A stretch of 64,000 nt of DNA from Metabacillus rhizolycopersici (GTDB taxonomy: Bacteria > Bacillota > Bacilli > Bacillales > Bacillaceae): NCBI RefSeq assembly GCF_020075705.1, contig NZ_JAIQUM010000011.1, forward strand, positions 50,272-114,271, given 5' to 3'. Both the position numbers and the translations under genes were made by a program. Positions 16,360 through 26,045 of the stretch are shown here, in pieces; the first letter of the stretch is position 1, and each line of letters begins with the position of its first letter. Under the pieces are notes generated by a model. It did not search any database and was not told the DNA's origin. It saw only the letters and a list, made by a program, of their open reading frames with translations.

Positions 16360-17550
16360 TTGGAAAGAGTAGTTGGAACTGTTGTTAGAGGACTTCGTTG
16401 TCCCATCATCAATCAAGGAGACAACATCGAGGAAATCGTTGTCGATAGTGTGTTAAAGGCTTCAGAGGTTGAAGGCTTTAACATTAATGATAAAGATATC
16501 GTGACGGTAACTGAATCAATCGTTGCTCGTGCTCAAGGAAATTATGCGACGATCGATCATATCGCTAAAGATGTTAGCTCAAAATTTGGCGAAGATACGA
16601 TTGGCGTTATCTTTCCGATCTTAAGTCGTAATCGTTTTGCGATCTGTCTTCGTGGGATTGCAAAAGGTGCTAAAAAGGTTGTATTAATGCTTAGCTACCC
16701 ATCTGATGAAGTGGGTAATCACCTAGTGGACATAGACATGCTTGATGAAAAGGGAATTAATCCTTGGACAGATGTTTTAACTGAAAAACAATTCCGTGAT
16801 CATTTTGGCTATAATAAACATACATTTACTGGTGTTGACTATATTGATTATTATAAATCATTAGTTGAAGAATACGGTGTTGAATGTGAAGTGATCTTCT
16901 CAAATAACCCAAAAACGATTTTAGATTACACAAAAAGCGTTCTAACTTGTGATATCCATACAAGATTTAGAACAAAGAAAATATTAAAAGCAAATGGTGG
17001 CGAAAAAATTTACAGCCTTGATAACATCTTAGCAGAGTCTATTGATGGCAGTGGTTGTAATGAAGCTTACGGTCTACTTGGATCAAATAAATCAACAGAA
17101 GATGGTGTGAAACTTTTCCCGCGTAATTGCCAACCTATCGTGGATAAAATTCAGCATATCCTTAAAGAAAAAACTGGAAAAAATGTCGAAGTCATGATTT
17201 ACGGAGATGGAGCATTCAAGGACCCAGTAGGTAAGATTTGGGAGCTTGCTGATCCAGTTGTATCACCAGCTTACACATCAGGACTTGATGGTACCCCTAA
17301 TGAAGTAAAGTTAAAATATCTTGCCGATAACAACTTTGCCGATTTAAGAGGTGAAGAACTGCAACAAGCAATCGCTCAATATATTAACAATAAAGGTTCT
17401 GACCTTGTAGGATCAATGGAAGCACAAGGTACTACACCAAGAAAACTTACTGACCTTATCGGCTCTTTATCTGATTTAACTTCAGGAAGTGGCGATAAAG
17501 GTACACCTATTGTCTTTATTCAAGGCTATTTTGATAACTATACAAAATAA
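16360..17550 (+). CDS. Coenzyme F420-0:gamma-glutamyl ligase-like (CofE domain) protein
   Basis: 396 residues starting with TTG (AAGGAGCGG upstream). The N-terminal 250 residues fit the CofE/FbiB ligase fold: VTVTESIVARAQGNYATIDHIAKDV, then PILSRNRFAICLRGIAKGAKKV, and a later metal-loop-like YGDGAFKDPVGKIWELADPVV. Classical CofE adds glutamate to F420-0, but nothing in this window suggests F420 synthesis. Proteins of this longer type occur in Firmicutes without F420, so it may ligate glutamate or another amino acid to a different acceptor. The divergent LysR regulator suggests inducible expression. Confidence 0.78.
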   Translation: MERVVGTVVRGLRCPIINQGDNIEEIVVDSVLKASEVEGFNINDKDIVTVTESIVARAQGNYATIDHIAKDVSSKFGEDTIGVIFPILSRNRFAICLRGIAKGAKKVVLMLSYPSDEVGNHLVDIDMLDEKGINPWTDVLTEKQFRDHFGYNKHTFTGVDYIDYYKSLVEEYGVECEVIFSNNPKTILDYTKSVLTCDIHTRFRTKKILKANGGEKIYSLDNILAESIDGSGCNEAYGLLGSNKSTEDGVKLFPRNCQPIVDKIQHILKEKTGKNVEVMIYGDGAFKDPVGKIWELADPVVSPAYTSGLDGTPNEVKLKYLADNNFADLRGEELQQAIAQYINNKGSDLVGSMEAQGTTPRKLTDLIGSLSDLTSGSGDKGTPIVFIQGYFDNYTK

Positions 17551-17561
17551 GGTATTAATAA

Positions 17562-17650
17562 GAAAAACGCAAGGCTTGTGCCCTCGAGCCGATGGCGCCT
17601 TGCGCTGGACAATTCTCGAAGCCTAAACTTATAAATTCTGATATTACAAA
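17562..17650 (+). repeat. Dispersed palindromic repeat, copy 4 (short)
   Basis: A GCGCAAGCGCC-related, rearranged core is followed by CTGGACAATTCTCGAAGCC and AACTTATAAATTCTGATATTA, which recur almost unchanged at 32135-32178. Confidence 0.6.
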
Positions 17651-17651
17651 G

Positions 17652-17695
17652 AAAACTCGATGCCTCCTAGTAGAGTAAATGGCATCGAGTTTTTC
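17652..17695 (+). terminator. Terminator after the CofE-like gene
   Basis: AAAACTCGATGCC pairs perfectly with GGCATCGAGTTTT, followed by T residues. Confidence 0.85.
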
Positions 17696-17813
17696 TCTGT
17701 TATTTATGTTTATTTCCAATATAGGTTAAACCCCTTTTACAAAAAGGAATCCACTTTCTTCCTTATACTACTATAACTTAGTTACTGTACGCAAAAAAGA
17801 TGTAGCTTTACTT

Positions 17814-19346
17814 TTATCGTTTCTCAACAGTTATATAGGCTTGTCTCGGGTGATTTATTTGATTTGGATATTTCAGCCTTACTTTCCCCTTATTTAATAG
17901 CTTTGCTAAATAATTATTTCTTAATCCATCAGGCGTTCTCTCTAATAAATCTGCTAGTTCTTTTAACATTAATGGTTTATAGGTACAAAGTCTTACGATA
18001 ATTTCTTCCATTACACTCGGTGACAAACGCTTTTTCCTTCTGGCAAGTTCTGATATTTCCCATAATATTTCTTCTATTTCTTTTGGGGAAGATACGTTTA
18101 CTTCTTCCTGTTCTGATTCATTTGTCGAATTACTTACCACTATATTTGTTTTTTCCACATTTGTCGCACGCTCTTCACTATTATAGGAGTTCAAAACATT
18201 GTCAAAACTATCAAAAGAGAACTTTTCGTTATTATAGGAGTTCTCATCACTATTATAGGAGTTAATACCACTATTATAGGAGTTATCCTCGTTATTGAAG
18301 GAGTTAATCTCGTTATTATAGGAGCTATCATCATTAATATAAGGTTTTTTTTCTTTATTATAGGAGCTATCATTCTTGTTAATGGCATCGTCTTCACTAT
18401 TATAGGAGTCCGTTTCCTTATTTACGGAGTTGTCAAAAGCATCCAAATCTTCCATTAATAGCTCATCTTCTTCGGGAAATAAAAGTCGATTGTTCTCAGT
18501 TATTGTCTCAGAATGTTCTTCTTTCTCCAATACATTTAGGGCTACATGTAACGTGAGGATCGTACGTTCTGCCTCTGAATCTTGGATTAAGTCAAAAGCA
18601 TCATTCCCATAATGTCTCCATGTCGTTTCAATGCCTTTTAATCCGGAACCGGTCCTTTTACAAAGCCCAATTAAAATAAACATTTTAAAGAGATTAGGGT
18701 TACGAAGGTTACTTATATTGCCCTCTAATGCCTGCTCTACTGATATACGAAAAAGACCAGGGTTTGAGAATCGAAATAAAGCCCTTTCCTTTTCAATTAC
18801 AATACCACCTTCTCCATAGTAATCAGAGTGGACTAAAGTATTTATCAATGATTCATATAAGCTGGATATAGCAACATCCTCGTCAGACTTAGTAAAATCA
18901 GCCACTAAATCAGCGCTTGCTTTAAAATAAAAGTCAAATACATTCCCCGACCAAGTTCCGTCCTGTGAAGTGAAACGCTGGGACCACCCCGCATTTAGTG
19001 TTTCCTCTAAGCTTTCTCTATACTCAAGAAAATACTGGGGCAATACCTCCGTAATGATCCTTTCTTCACTGAACATCAGTAGGCCAGCAAGAGTCAAGCC
19101 TTCCTTATTCGTGTTTCGCACCTTTCCCCATGCACCAATTTTATATAAAAATTCCTTCATCTCCAGTCCGTTCCAAGGGTGGTCTGGTTTAATAACAGAG
19201 AACCTTTCTCGGTATTTTTTAATAGATTCAAAGTTTAGTTCATTTATCCCATAATGTTCTAAAATTAAGTTATCCTGTGGAACGGATGAATAATCAGGTG
19301 GATGATGTACATTTATATTCACATTCAATCTCCCCCTTATACTCAA
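17814..19346 (-). CDS. AlbA/Schlafen-type ATP-binding regulator, N-terminally short, with repeat linker
   Basis: 510 residues. Residues 30-285 match the C-terminal part of putative ATP-dependent transcriptional regulators: HPWNGLEMKEFLYKIGAWGK, LTLAGLLMFS, ESLINTLVHSDYYGEGGIVIE, RNPNLFKMFILIGLCKRTGSGL. The usual N-terminal AlbA_2 (Schlafen) domain of about 150-200 residues is missing. Residues 310-400 are a degenerate repeat of about 8 residues (NSYNNED-like), encoded by about ten copies of a 24-base unit. Residues 420-505 are a winged helix ending in LKELADLLERTPDGLRNNYLAKLL. The role is unknown; such proteins are often found near phage or defence genes, but none are here. Confidence 0.72.
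   Translation of the reverse strand: MSIRGRLNVNINVHHPPDYSSVPQDNLILEHYGINELNFESIKKYRERFSVIKPDHPWNGLEMKEFLYKIGAWGKVRNTNKEGLTLAGLLMFSEERIITEVLPQYFLEYRESLEETLNAGWSQRFTSQDGTWSGNVFDFYFKASADLVADFTKSDEDVAISSLYESLINTLVHSDYYGEGGIVIEKERALFRFSNPGLFRISVEQALEGNISNLRNPNLFKMFILIGLCKRTGSGLKGIETTWRHYGNDAFDLIQDSEAERTILTLHVALNVLEKEEHSETITENNRLLFPEEDELLMEDLDAFDNSVNKETDSYNSEDDAINKNDSSYNKEKKPYINDDSSYNNEINSFNNEDNSYNSGINSYNSDENSYNNEKFSFDSFDNVLNSYNSEERATNVEKTNIVVSNSTNESEQEEVNVSSPKEIEEILWEISELARRKKRLSPSVMEEIIVRLCTYKPLMLKELADLLERTPDGLRNNYLAKLLNKGKVRLKYPNQINHPRQAYITVEKR
18180..18425 (-). repeat. Coding minisatellite (about 24-base unit)
   Basis: About ten degenerate copies of TTATTATAGGAGTT with 7-13 base spacers (read on the + strand), encoding the Asn/Ser/Tyr-rich linker of the AlbA-type protein. 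The unit is a multiple of three, so copy-number change alters length without frameshift. Confidence 0.85.
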
Positions 19347-20202
19347 TTTGTTTCTTTGTTACTCTTATTTTATCATCTTTTGTCTAGTCCTTCTCTTCTA
19401 TATATAAACAAGCAGGATTTCCCATTATATGAATTGCCAAAAAGGAGCATTCCAAATAGAAAATAGATTACATTAACCTATTAATATATTAATATAATTT
19501 AAATCGATCCAATCCGTTTCCTTTTTAAACCATCTATTAAAATAGTTCATTCCTTTGCGAAATAGACTATTTTGATGTCCTTTTCTCTTAATACACTAAA
19601 AATATTATATTTGAATACTTTTATATTCCCCAACACCTTTAATTTTGTTTGCTATTATTTACAGTAAAGCTCTCCATAATGGATCTAAATGGTATTCTTT
19701 TAATGATTCATAACACAAAAATGGACTTCCGTAATCGGAAAGTCCATTTTTAGAAGTGCATGATTATTCTATTTCACAAGAAAAGCTTGTAATTTCCTTA
19801 ACATAAGCTTCATCTACTTCTATCAATTTCAGGCAAGAATACCCCTTCCTCAAGGAATGCGAAGGGCATAGCCCAATGAATAGGGAGGGGGTGAAGTGCC
19901 TTTTTGTGTATTAGAACACTAATTCTCGCGGTATGATATTCCTGAATAGATTGTTCATTGACAGCTGAACATAGAAGGTTGCGGAAGGAAAAGAAGCTCT
20001 TCCACATAAAATGTTCAAGCCAACTATAACAGCCGAGGCACACCATTATATTTAACTCCTGCTACATCTTTTGCAAACATTAACGGACCAACTGTTCCAT
20101 GTGAAACATTATAGAGTATTTGTGTATTCAACACTCGATCATTGGCATTCCTTTACCCTTTGAGTTATTTTTAATTAAGATGACACTATCGGGATCATTC
20201 GA
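19347..20202. other. Gene-poor stretch with a terminator and a shared short block
   Basis: No convincing gene. It holds a terminator hairpin at 19716-19751 (AAAATGGACTTCCG and near-complement), and at 19840-19895 a C/G-rich block (CCCCTTCCTCAAGGAATG, then GCCCAATGAATAGGGAGGGG) that recurs in diverged form at 57628-57680. A 78-codon minus-strand frame at 19810-20046 spans this block; it has no ribosome site and reads like insertion-sequence debris. Confidence 0.5.
19716..19751. terminator. Terminator-like hairpin
   Basis: AAAATGGACTTCCG pairs with CGGAAAGTCCATTTT; a T/A-rich flank is present on both strands. Confidence 0.7.
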
Positions 20203-21357
20203 TTAGTTGTAGCTTTTTACAATTTCGATAAATAGCTCGATAGCAATCGGTATGACATCTTCATCGATATCGAATTTTGGATGGTGATGAGGATACCCGC
20301 TCTTCTCTCCACCCATGCCTACAAAAATAAACGCTCCGGGTTTTTCCTGTAAATAATAAGAAAAATCTTCGCCACCCATTACTGGTTCGACTAACTCAAA
20401 CACCTCGTGACCAAATGATTTACGAATAACGGATTCAACAAATTTAGCCTCTGTAGGATCGTTAACAAGCGGCGGCGTACCGACGATAAAATCAACTTGA
20501 CCTTTTGCGCCGAAAGCATCGCAAATTCCTTCTGTTAGCTTGACCATTTGATGTTGAAGCGTCTGGACTGCTGCTGGTGTTAATGCCCTTATCGTACCAA
20601 TTAATTTTGCCTTGTCTGGAATAATGTTATAGGTAGAACCTGCTTCAATTTTCCCAACTGAAATCACACCAGAATCAATTGGATTAATCTTTCGACTAAC
20701 GATGCTTTGCAAGGATTGAATAACATGGGAAGCCACATAGATCGGATCAACCGTTTCATGTGGCATCGAGCCATGACCGCCGTACCCTTGTATCGAGATT
20801 TCAAAGTCATCAATTGATGCCATCATTGGTCCATGAGTTAGTCCGATTTTCCCCTTCTCAAGTCCTTGCCACAAATGAATGCCAAAAATCGCATCAATGT
20901 TTTCTAAAATGCCTTGCTTGATGAGTGCGTCTGCTCCACTAGGCGTAATTTCCTCGGCAGATTGAAAAATCAGGACAATATTTGGTTCAATTTCATTTCG
21001 ATTGTTAAATAACCATTCAGATACAGCTAACAAGACCGCAGTATGGCCATCATGACCACACATATGAGCTACTCCTAGATTTTTCGATAGATAAGGCTTA
21101 TCGCCTTCTTCGGTAATCGGTAAAGCATCAATATCTGCTCTTAAAGCGATCGTTTTGTTCCCTTTTGTACCTTTTATAAAACCAACCACACTTGGTGGTT
21201 GATAATCCAATATTTCAATATTTAACGTTTCAAGTCGATTTTGAATAAATTTGCTCGTCTCATATTCTTGTCCAGAAAGCTCTGGATGTTGATGAAGATA
21301 GCGACGATCCTCAATCGCTTGCCTCGTTAAATGCTCACTTACATTCGTAATCTGCAT
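20203..21357 (-). CDS. M20 family amidohydrolase (N-acyl-amino acid/hippurate hydrolase type)
   Basis: 384 residues, the usual length. Metal and catalytic motifs include HQHPELSGQEYET, ALRADIDALPI, AHMCGHDGHTA, QSAEE and the C-terminal GGEDFSYYL. Such enzymes use two divalent metals to release an amino acid from its N-acyl derivative in the cytosol. The start ATG has GGAGGA in front. It stands alone, so the substrate is open. The cysteine of the metal motif MCGHDGH is present. Confidence 0.92.
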   Translation of the reverse strand: MQITNVSEHLTRQAIEDRRYLHQHPELSGQEYETSKFIQNRLETLNIEILDYQPPSVVGFIKGTKGNKTIALRADIDALPITEEGDKPYLSKNLGVAHMCGHDGHTAVLLAVSEWLFNNRNEIEPNIVLIFQSAEEITPSGADALIKQGILENIDAIFGIHLWQGLEKGKIGLTHGPMMASIDDFEISIQGYGGHGSMPHETVDPIYVASHVIQSLQSIVSRKINPIDSGVISVGKIEAGSTYNIIPDKAKLIGTIRALTPAAVQTLQHQMVKLTEGICDAFGAKGQVDFIVGTPPLVNDPTEAKFVESVIRKSFGHEVFELVEPVMGGEDFSYYLQEKPGAFIFVGMGGEKSGYPHHHPKFDIDEDVIPIAIELFIEIVKSYN

Positions 21358-22043
21358 GAAAAATCCTCCTCTTGTTTAAAATGGACCGTATTGAATTAAC
21401 TGTGCTATAACAGTAATCATAATTTGAATTAAGATAAAATGATATAAACATAAATAGGGAAAATCATGCTGCTACAAAATAGGCAAGTAATACATGATCT
21501 AAATTTTTTATAATATATACCTATTTTCAAAATAAGAGCCATTATACAGGGGTTTTTATTTTTATACAATTATATAAGTAAAGGAATTAAAGAGCTAAAC
21601 TACTAAGGTCTTATGAGTACATTTCAAGAGGGGAATTTAGGTAATACCTTATTTTTTGTGGTTCCTTTCTACACTAAAGAGGCCAACTCTTACACAAGGA
21701 ATTTAACTCCTCCCTTAGAGGGGGTAACTATTGCAAATGAAAGTATGTTTATGAACTCTTAGTTTCGTTGCTTTTATCAATCCTATTTAATCTAATCGTA
21801 GAAAGCTATAACGAAAGATAAGGTGAAAAATGGAAAGTGCAAAAGTAATGAACAAGGAAACTAAGTGATCCTCATTAACCACTATGAATTAAATGTTCAA
21901 AATGTTCATTTTGCTCATATATTTTTTATTCCACAAAACTTTCATAATATTGACTCAATAAATTGAGTATCCTATGATAAATACCAGTAATGATTATCAT
22001 TTTCACTTATGACATTGAATACGAAAAAGGGAAGGTTGGAAAG
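21358..22043. promoter_or_regulatory. Upstream region of the iron uptake operon with Fur box
   Basis: About 690 bases without a gene. The Fur box lies at 21985-22003 (AATGATTATCATTTT core). The rest is AT-rich with no clear structure beyond a weak inverted repeat near 21690-21725. Confidence 0.6.
21985..22003. promoter_or_regulatory. Fur box
   Basis: CAGTAATGATTATCATTTT matches the 19-base Fur consensus (GATAATGATTATCATTATC) at most positions, 41 bases before the lipoprotein start. Confidence 0.8.
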
Positions 22044-23021
22044 ATGCAAGGATTTAATAAAATACGAAAATTCAGCGGCACAATGCTTATCCTGCTATTA
22101 ACAATAATGATGATTTTAACAGGTTGCAATGCTAATCAAAAAAATACAGAAACAGAGAAAAAGGAACAGGCTTCTACAGAATCAAAAGAGGAAAAAGGTA
22201 GAACAATTAAACACGAAATGGGAGAAACAGAAATTGAAAATACTCCTGAAAAGATCGTTACCCTAGAGTTATCTTTTGTTGATACTTTAAATGCTTTAGG
22301 AATCAATCCAATAGGAATTGCAGATGACAATAAAAAAGATATGATTTCAAAGCTTGTCGGCAGTGACATCGATTATACGTCTGTAGGAACTCGCGAACAG
22401 CCTAGCTTGGAGGTTATTAGCTCATTACAGCCAGATTTAATCATTGCAGATGCTGAGAGACACAGCGCTATTTATAAAGATTTACAACAAATTGCTCCTA
22501 CAATTGTCTTAAAGAGTCGCGAATCAACATATCAGGAGAATCTAGACTCTTTTAAAACGATTGCAGAAGCAATTGATCAAAAAGAAGTTGCTGAAAAACG
22601 CTTAAATGAGCATGAAAAAACGATAAATGACATTAAATCAAAGCTTTACCTTGATAAAGATCTAACTGTTTTACCTGCAGTTGTACGAGATACATCATTC
22701 CAAGCTCATACTACTTCTTCTTATGATGGAGAGTTACTTGAACTGTTAGGTCTGAAAGTGGCAATTGAGAACGAACAACCTTATGTTGAAATGAGCTTAG
22801 AACAACTTGTCGAGATTGATCCAGATGTACTACTTTTAGCTAATAATGAAGGAAAACTACTTACTGATGAATGGAAAGAAAATCCTCTTTGGAAAGATTT
22901 AAAAGCTGTAAAAAATGGACAAATTTATAATGTTGATAGAGATTTATGGACAAGATTCCGCGGAGTTGTATCCGGAGAAGCTATTGCTAATGACACTTTA
23001 ACAATGCTAGATAAAAAGTAA
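22044..23021 (+). CDS. Iron(III)-siderophore/dicitrate-binding lipoprotein (FecB type)
   Basis: 325 residues. Signal peptide MQGFNKIRKFSGTMLILLLT ends in the lipobox ILTGC (Cys28). The body is a type III periplasmic-binding domain: PEKIVTLELSFVDTLNALGI, then SSLQPDLIIAD and VDRDLWTRFRG near the end. GGAAGG precedes the ATG at 22044; the open frame begins 54 bases earlier inside the promoter. It delivers ferric chelate to the two permeases and ATPase downstream. Resembles the Bacillus yfmCDEF iron-citrate system in gene order. Confidence 0.9.
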   Translation: MQGFNKIRKFSGTMLILLLTIMMILTGCNANQKNTETEKKEQASTESKEEKGRTIKHEMGETEIENTPEKIVTLELSFVDTLNALGINPIGIADDNKKDMISKLVGSDIDYTSVGTREQPSLEVISSLQPDLIIADAERHSAIYKDLQQIAPTIVLKSRESTYQENLDSFKTIAEAIDQKEVAEKRLNEHEKTINDIKSKLYLDKDLTVLPAVVRDTSFQAHTTSSYDGELLELLGLKVAIENEQPYVEMSLEQLVEIDPDVLLLANNEGKLLTDEWKENPLWKDLKAVKNGQIYNVDRDLWTRFRGVVSGEAIANDTLTMLDKK

Positions 23022-23030
23022 AGGAATCAA

Positions 23031-23066
23031 AAAAAGAAGTAAGATATCTTCACCTTACTTCTTTTT
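23031..23066 (+). terminator. Hairpin between lipoprotein and permease genes
   Basis: AAGAAGTAAG pairs with CTTACTTCTT and is followed by TTT. As it lies within the operon it probably attenuates, giving more binding protein than permease. Confidence 0.7.
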
Positions 23067-23106
23067 CTATTAGTCTTATACTTTGTAAGAAAGTGTGTTG
23101 TAGTTA

Positions 23107-24111
23107 ATGGAATCTGTAATGAAAGGTAAAGTAAAAGTATATAGTACAGCAATAACTGCAATAATTTTATTAATTTTAGGAATCATCATTAGTATTACTG
23201 TAGGAACAGCAGATATTGATCTATCGATGGTGTTTAAGTCCTTTTTTGAAGTAAATCTATCGAAAGAACAGTTGATTATACAAACCCTTCGGTTGCCTCG
23301 CTCCATAATCGGAGCATTAGTCGGGGCTAATTTAGCTGTGGCAGGTGCCCTTATGCAGGCGATTACCCGGAATTCATTAGCTTCCCCACAAGTATTTGGT
23401 GTGAATGCAGGTGCTTCATTCTTTATTGTCACTGCTTTTGCCTTTTTTCCTACTCTCTCTTCCCCATCTCTTGTTTTCTCTGCATTTATCGGGGCAGCAG
23501 TAGGAGGAATAACAGTCTATTCCTTTGCTTCTGGAGGAGGAATGACACATGTAAAACTAGCGTTAGCTGGAATTGCCGTGCACTTTCTTTTATCCTCTTT
23601 AACCCAAGGAATCATCATCTTTAATGAACAAGCAAAAGATGTTCTGTATTGGCTAGTGGGATCAATCAATGGAAAATCATGGACACACGTTACGATCATT
23701 CTTCCTTGGTCTCTTTCTGGATTATTAATTGCATTATTGTTCTCTCGATCAATTTCTATTCTTGTCTTAGGAGAAAGTACTGCGCAAGGGCTTGGGCAAC
23801 GAGTAGATCGCATCCGTATTCTAGCTGGAATATTGGTCATTATTTTGGCTGGATCTTCGGTAGCTGTCGCAGGTCCGGTAGGCTTTATTGGATTAATTGT
23901 TCCTCATATTGTTAGGAAATTGGTGGGAGGAGATTATCGAAGAATCATTCCATTTTCTGCATTATTCGGGGCTTTACTTTTAGTTTACGCGGATATTCTC
24001 GCTCGGTTTATCGCTTATCCCTTTGAATCGCCAGTTGGAATTGTTACAGCTATCATCGGGGCGCCATTCTTCCTTTATTTAGCAAGGAGAGGGAGGAATA
24101 TTAAGCAATGA
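23107..24111 (+). CDS. FecCD-family iron ABC permease
   Basis: 334 residues, about nine to ten helices, with LRLPRSIIGALVGANLAVAG, then MQAITRNSLASPQVFGVNAG and GPVGFIGLIVPHIVRKLVGG characteristic of FecCD/BtuC permeases. No strong ribosome site precedes the ATG at 23107; the second Met (23119) is an alternative. It overlaps the next gene by 4 bases (ATGA) and so is coupled to it. Half of a heterodimeric channel. Confidence 0.93.
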   Translation: MESVMKGKVKVYSTAITAIILLILGIIISITVGTADIDLSMVFKSFFEVNLSKEQLIIQTLRLPRSIIGALVGANLAVAGALMQAITRNSLASPQVFGVNAGASFFIVTAFAFFPTLSSPSLVFSAFIGAAVGGITVYSFASGGGMTHVKLALAGIAVHFLLSSLTQGIIIFNEQAKDVLYWLVGSINGKSWTHVTIILPWSLSGLLIALLFSRSISILVLGESTAQGLGQRVDRIRILAGILVIILAGSSVAVAGPVGFIGLIVPHIVRKLVGGDYRRIIPFSALFGALLLVYADILARFIAYPFESPVGIVTAIIGAPFFLYLARRGRNIKQ

Positions 24112-25121
24112 ATAATAAACAAAAATTTATGCTGAAACGCAATTTCCATCCTAACTTTATTCTTATTGCGCTATTGATTATCATCCTAATCTTATCAATA
24201 GTAAGTCTAGGTTTAGGGGCTATTTACATTACACCGTCAGAAATTATTCAAAATCTAATGGGTGAAGGGACACAAAGCCAAACATTTATACTACACAATT
24301 ATCGTATACCTCGTATTTTAATCGCTATCATCGTAGGGGCTGGACTAGCAACAGCTGGAGCTATTCTACAAGGAGTTCTTCGCAATCCATTAGCCTCTCC
24401 TGATGTAATTGGTGTTACGAAAGGGGCCGGATTAGCCGCTGTTATCATAATTGTTCTATTCCCAATGTCACCTATTATTTTTCTTCCCCTTTCCGCTTTT
24501 ATTGGAGCAGCTATTATTGCTACGATTTTGATGTTATTTGTTTACAAAAAAGGTGCTCAACCTAATACAATAGCTTTAGTGGGAATAGCTCTAGGAGCAA
24601 TATGCCAAGCAGGAATAGAGTATTTTATGATTAAGTTTCCAGACGATGTAAATATGACTCTTTTGTGGTTGACAGGAAGTCTATGGGCAAGAGGCTGGGA
24701 TCAAGTGTATCTCTTGCTTCCATGTCTTATCCTTATCCCAATACTAATTGGTTTAACTTCTAAATTGGATATACTGAGCCTTGGAGATGATCTAGCTACA
24801 GGTCTCGGTGAAAGGTCAAAATTCCTGAGATATATTTTACTAGGCGTTTCGGTTGTTTTAATTGGTGTATGTGTTGCCACAGTCGGTTCTATCGGATTTA
24901 TCGGTTTAATTGCTCCTCATATTGCCAGAAAAATTGTAGGATCTAAATTTAAAGTTTTACTCCCTGCTTCAGCTCTCTTCGGCGCTATCCTTCTACTAGT
25001 TGCCGATAGCCTAGGTAGAGGTTTATTTCCTCCCTTAGAAATACCCGCCGGCATTATTACAGCAGTAATTGGGGCACCATATTTTTTATATTTATTACGT
25101 TCTGAAAGAAAAAAGGCATAG
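24108..25121 (+). CDS. FecCD-family iron ABC permease (second subunit)
   Basis: 337 residues with the same family landmarks: HNYRIPRILIAIIVGAGLATAG, LQGVLRNPLASPDVIGVTKG, SIGFIGLIAPHIARKIVG and the ending IGAPYFLYLLRSERKKA. GGGAGG precedes the ATG, inside the end of the previous gene. Partner of the upstream permease. Confidence 0.94.
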   Translation: MNNKQKFMLKRNFHPNFILIALLIIILILSIVSLGLGAIYITPSEIIQNLMGEGTQSQTFILHNYRIPRILIAIIVGAGLATAGAILQGVLRNPLASPDVIGVTKGAGLAAVIIIVLFPMSPIIFLPLSAFIGAAIIATILMLFVYKKGAQPNTIALVGIALGAICQAGIEYFMIKFPDDVNMTLLWLTGSLWARGWDQVYLLLPCLILIPILIGLTSKLDILSLGDDLATGLGERSKFLRYILLGVSVVLIGVCVATVGSIGFIGLIAPHIARKIVGSKFKVLLPASALFGAILLLVADSLGRGLFPPLEIPAGIITAVIGAPYFLYLLRSERKKA

Positions 25122-25136
25122 GAAAGGCGAACAATT

Positions 25137-25925
25137 ATGACAACATTATCAGCAGAGCATCTTTCTCTCTCTTATGGATCAACTCGAATCCTTGATAATA
25201 TCACTTTAAAGGTTCCTGAAGGTAAGATTAGTGTGATTATTGGGTCTAATGGTTGCGGCAAATCAACCATTTTGCGGTCCTTAGCTAGATTATTAATGCC
25301 CCAAGAAGGCGTAGTCTATTTAGATGGAAAAGTGATTCATCAGCAATCTTCCAAAGAGATTGCGAAGAAATTGGCTATTTTACCTCAAGGTCCAGAAGCT
25401 CCGGAGGATATAACCGTTAAAGACCTATGTTACTATGGGAGACATCCGCATAAAGGTTTGTTTTCTAGACAAACTCCGGAAGATGAGGCGATTGTAAACC
25501 GTGCGTTATCGGCAACAAAGATGACTGATTTTGTGGATCGTACATTGGATGAATTATCTGGGGGACAAAGGCAAAGAGCGTGGATTTCAATGGCTTTAGC
25601 TCAAGACACAGATCTTTTATTATTAGATGAACCAACAACCTATTTAGATTTAGCGCACCAAATTGAAATATTAGAATTACTGCGCGACTTAAACAGAACA
25701 CATGGTCGAACGATTGTCATGGTTTTACATGATTTAAATCAAGCAGCACAATATGCTGATCATCTCATTAGCATTGTTAAGGGTAAAATTTATCAAGAGG
25801 GACCACCTGAAATCGTATTTACCAAGAATATGATTAAAGAAGTCTTCGGACTTGAATGCTGTATTATTGAAAATCCTGTTGACCAGACACCGCTTTGTAT
25901 CCCTATTGGCTTATCGTTACAATAA
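25137..25925 (+). CDS. Iron ABC transporter ATP-binding protein (FecE type)
   Basis: 262 residues: Walker [10 protein letters not shown], signature [17 protein letters not shown], Walker [13 protein letters not shown] and switch His in VLHDLNQAA. The C-terminal [10 protein letters not shown] is typical of FecE/FepC proteins. Last gene of the operon; 15 bases after the permease. Confidence 0.94.
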   Translation: MTTLSAEHLSLSYGSTRILDNITLKVPEGKISVIIGSNGCGKSTILRSLARLLMPQEGVVYLDGKVIHQQSSKEIAKKLAILPQGPEAPEDITVKDLCYYGRHPHKGLFSRQTPEDEAIVNRALSATKMTDFVDRTLDELSGGQRQRAWISMALAQDTDLLLLDEPTTYLDLAHQIEILELLRDLNRTHGRTIVMVLHDLNQAAQYADHLISIVKGKIYQEGPPEIVFTKNMIKEVFGLECCIIENPVDQTPLCIPIGLSLQ

Positions 25926-25936
25926 TCATAAATATA

Positions 25937-25977
25937 AAAGAGGCGCTGTCTTTTAAGATACAGCGGCCTCTTTTTTA
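25937..25977 (+). terminator. Terminator of the iron operon
   Basis: AAAGAGGCGCTGT pairs with ACAGCGGCCTCTTT (one bulge) and ends in TTTTTT. Confidence 0.9.
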
Positions 25978-26045
25978 AAGGGTATAAATTATAGGTATTA
26001 GCAATACATAAGCCTCAATTCTCTATATGAGGTTGAATACAAAGA

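Noticed and set aside
18191..18397. 68-codon Ile/Thr-rich repeat frame
   Set aside because: Alternative-frame reading of the coding minisatellite.
18180..18425. CRISPR array in the regularly spaced repeats
   Set aside because: Repeats are about 14 bases with very short spacers and are part of an open reading frame.
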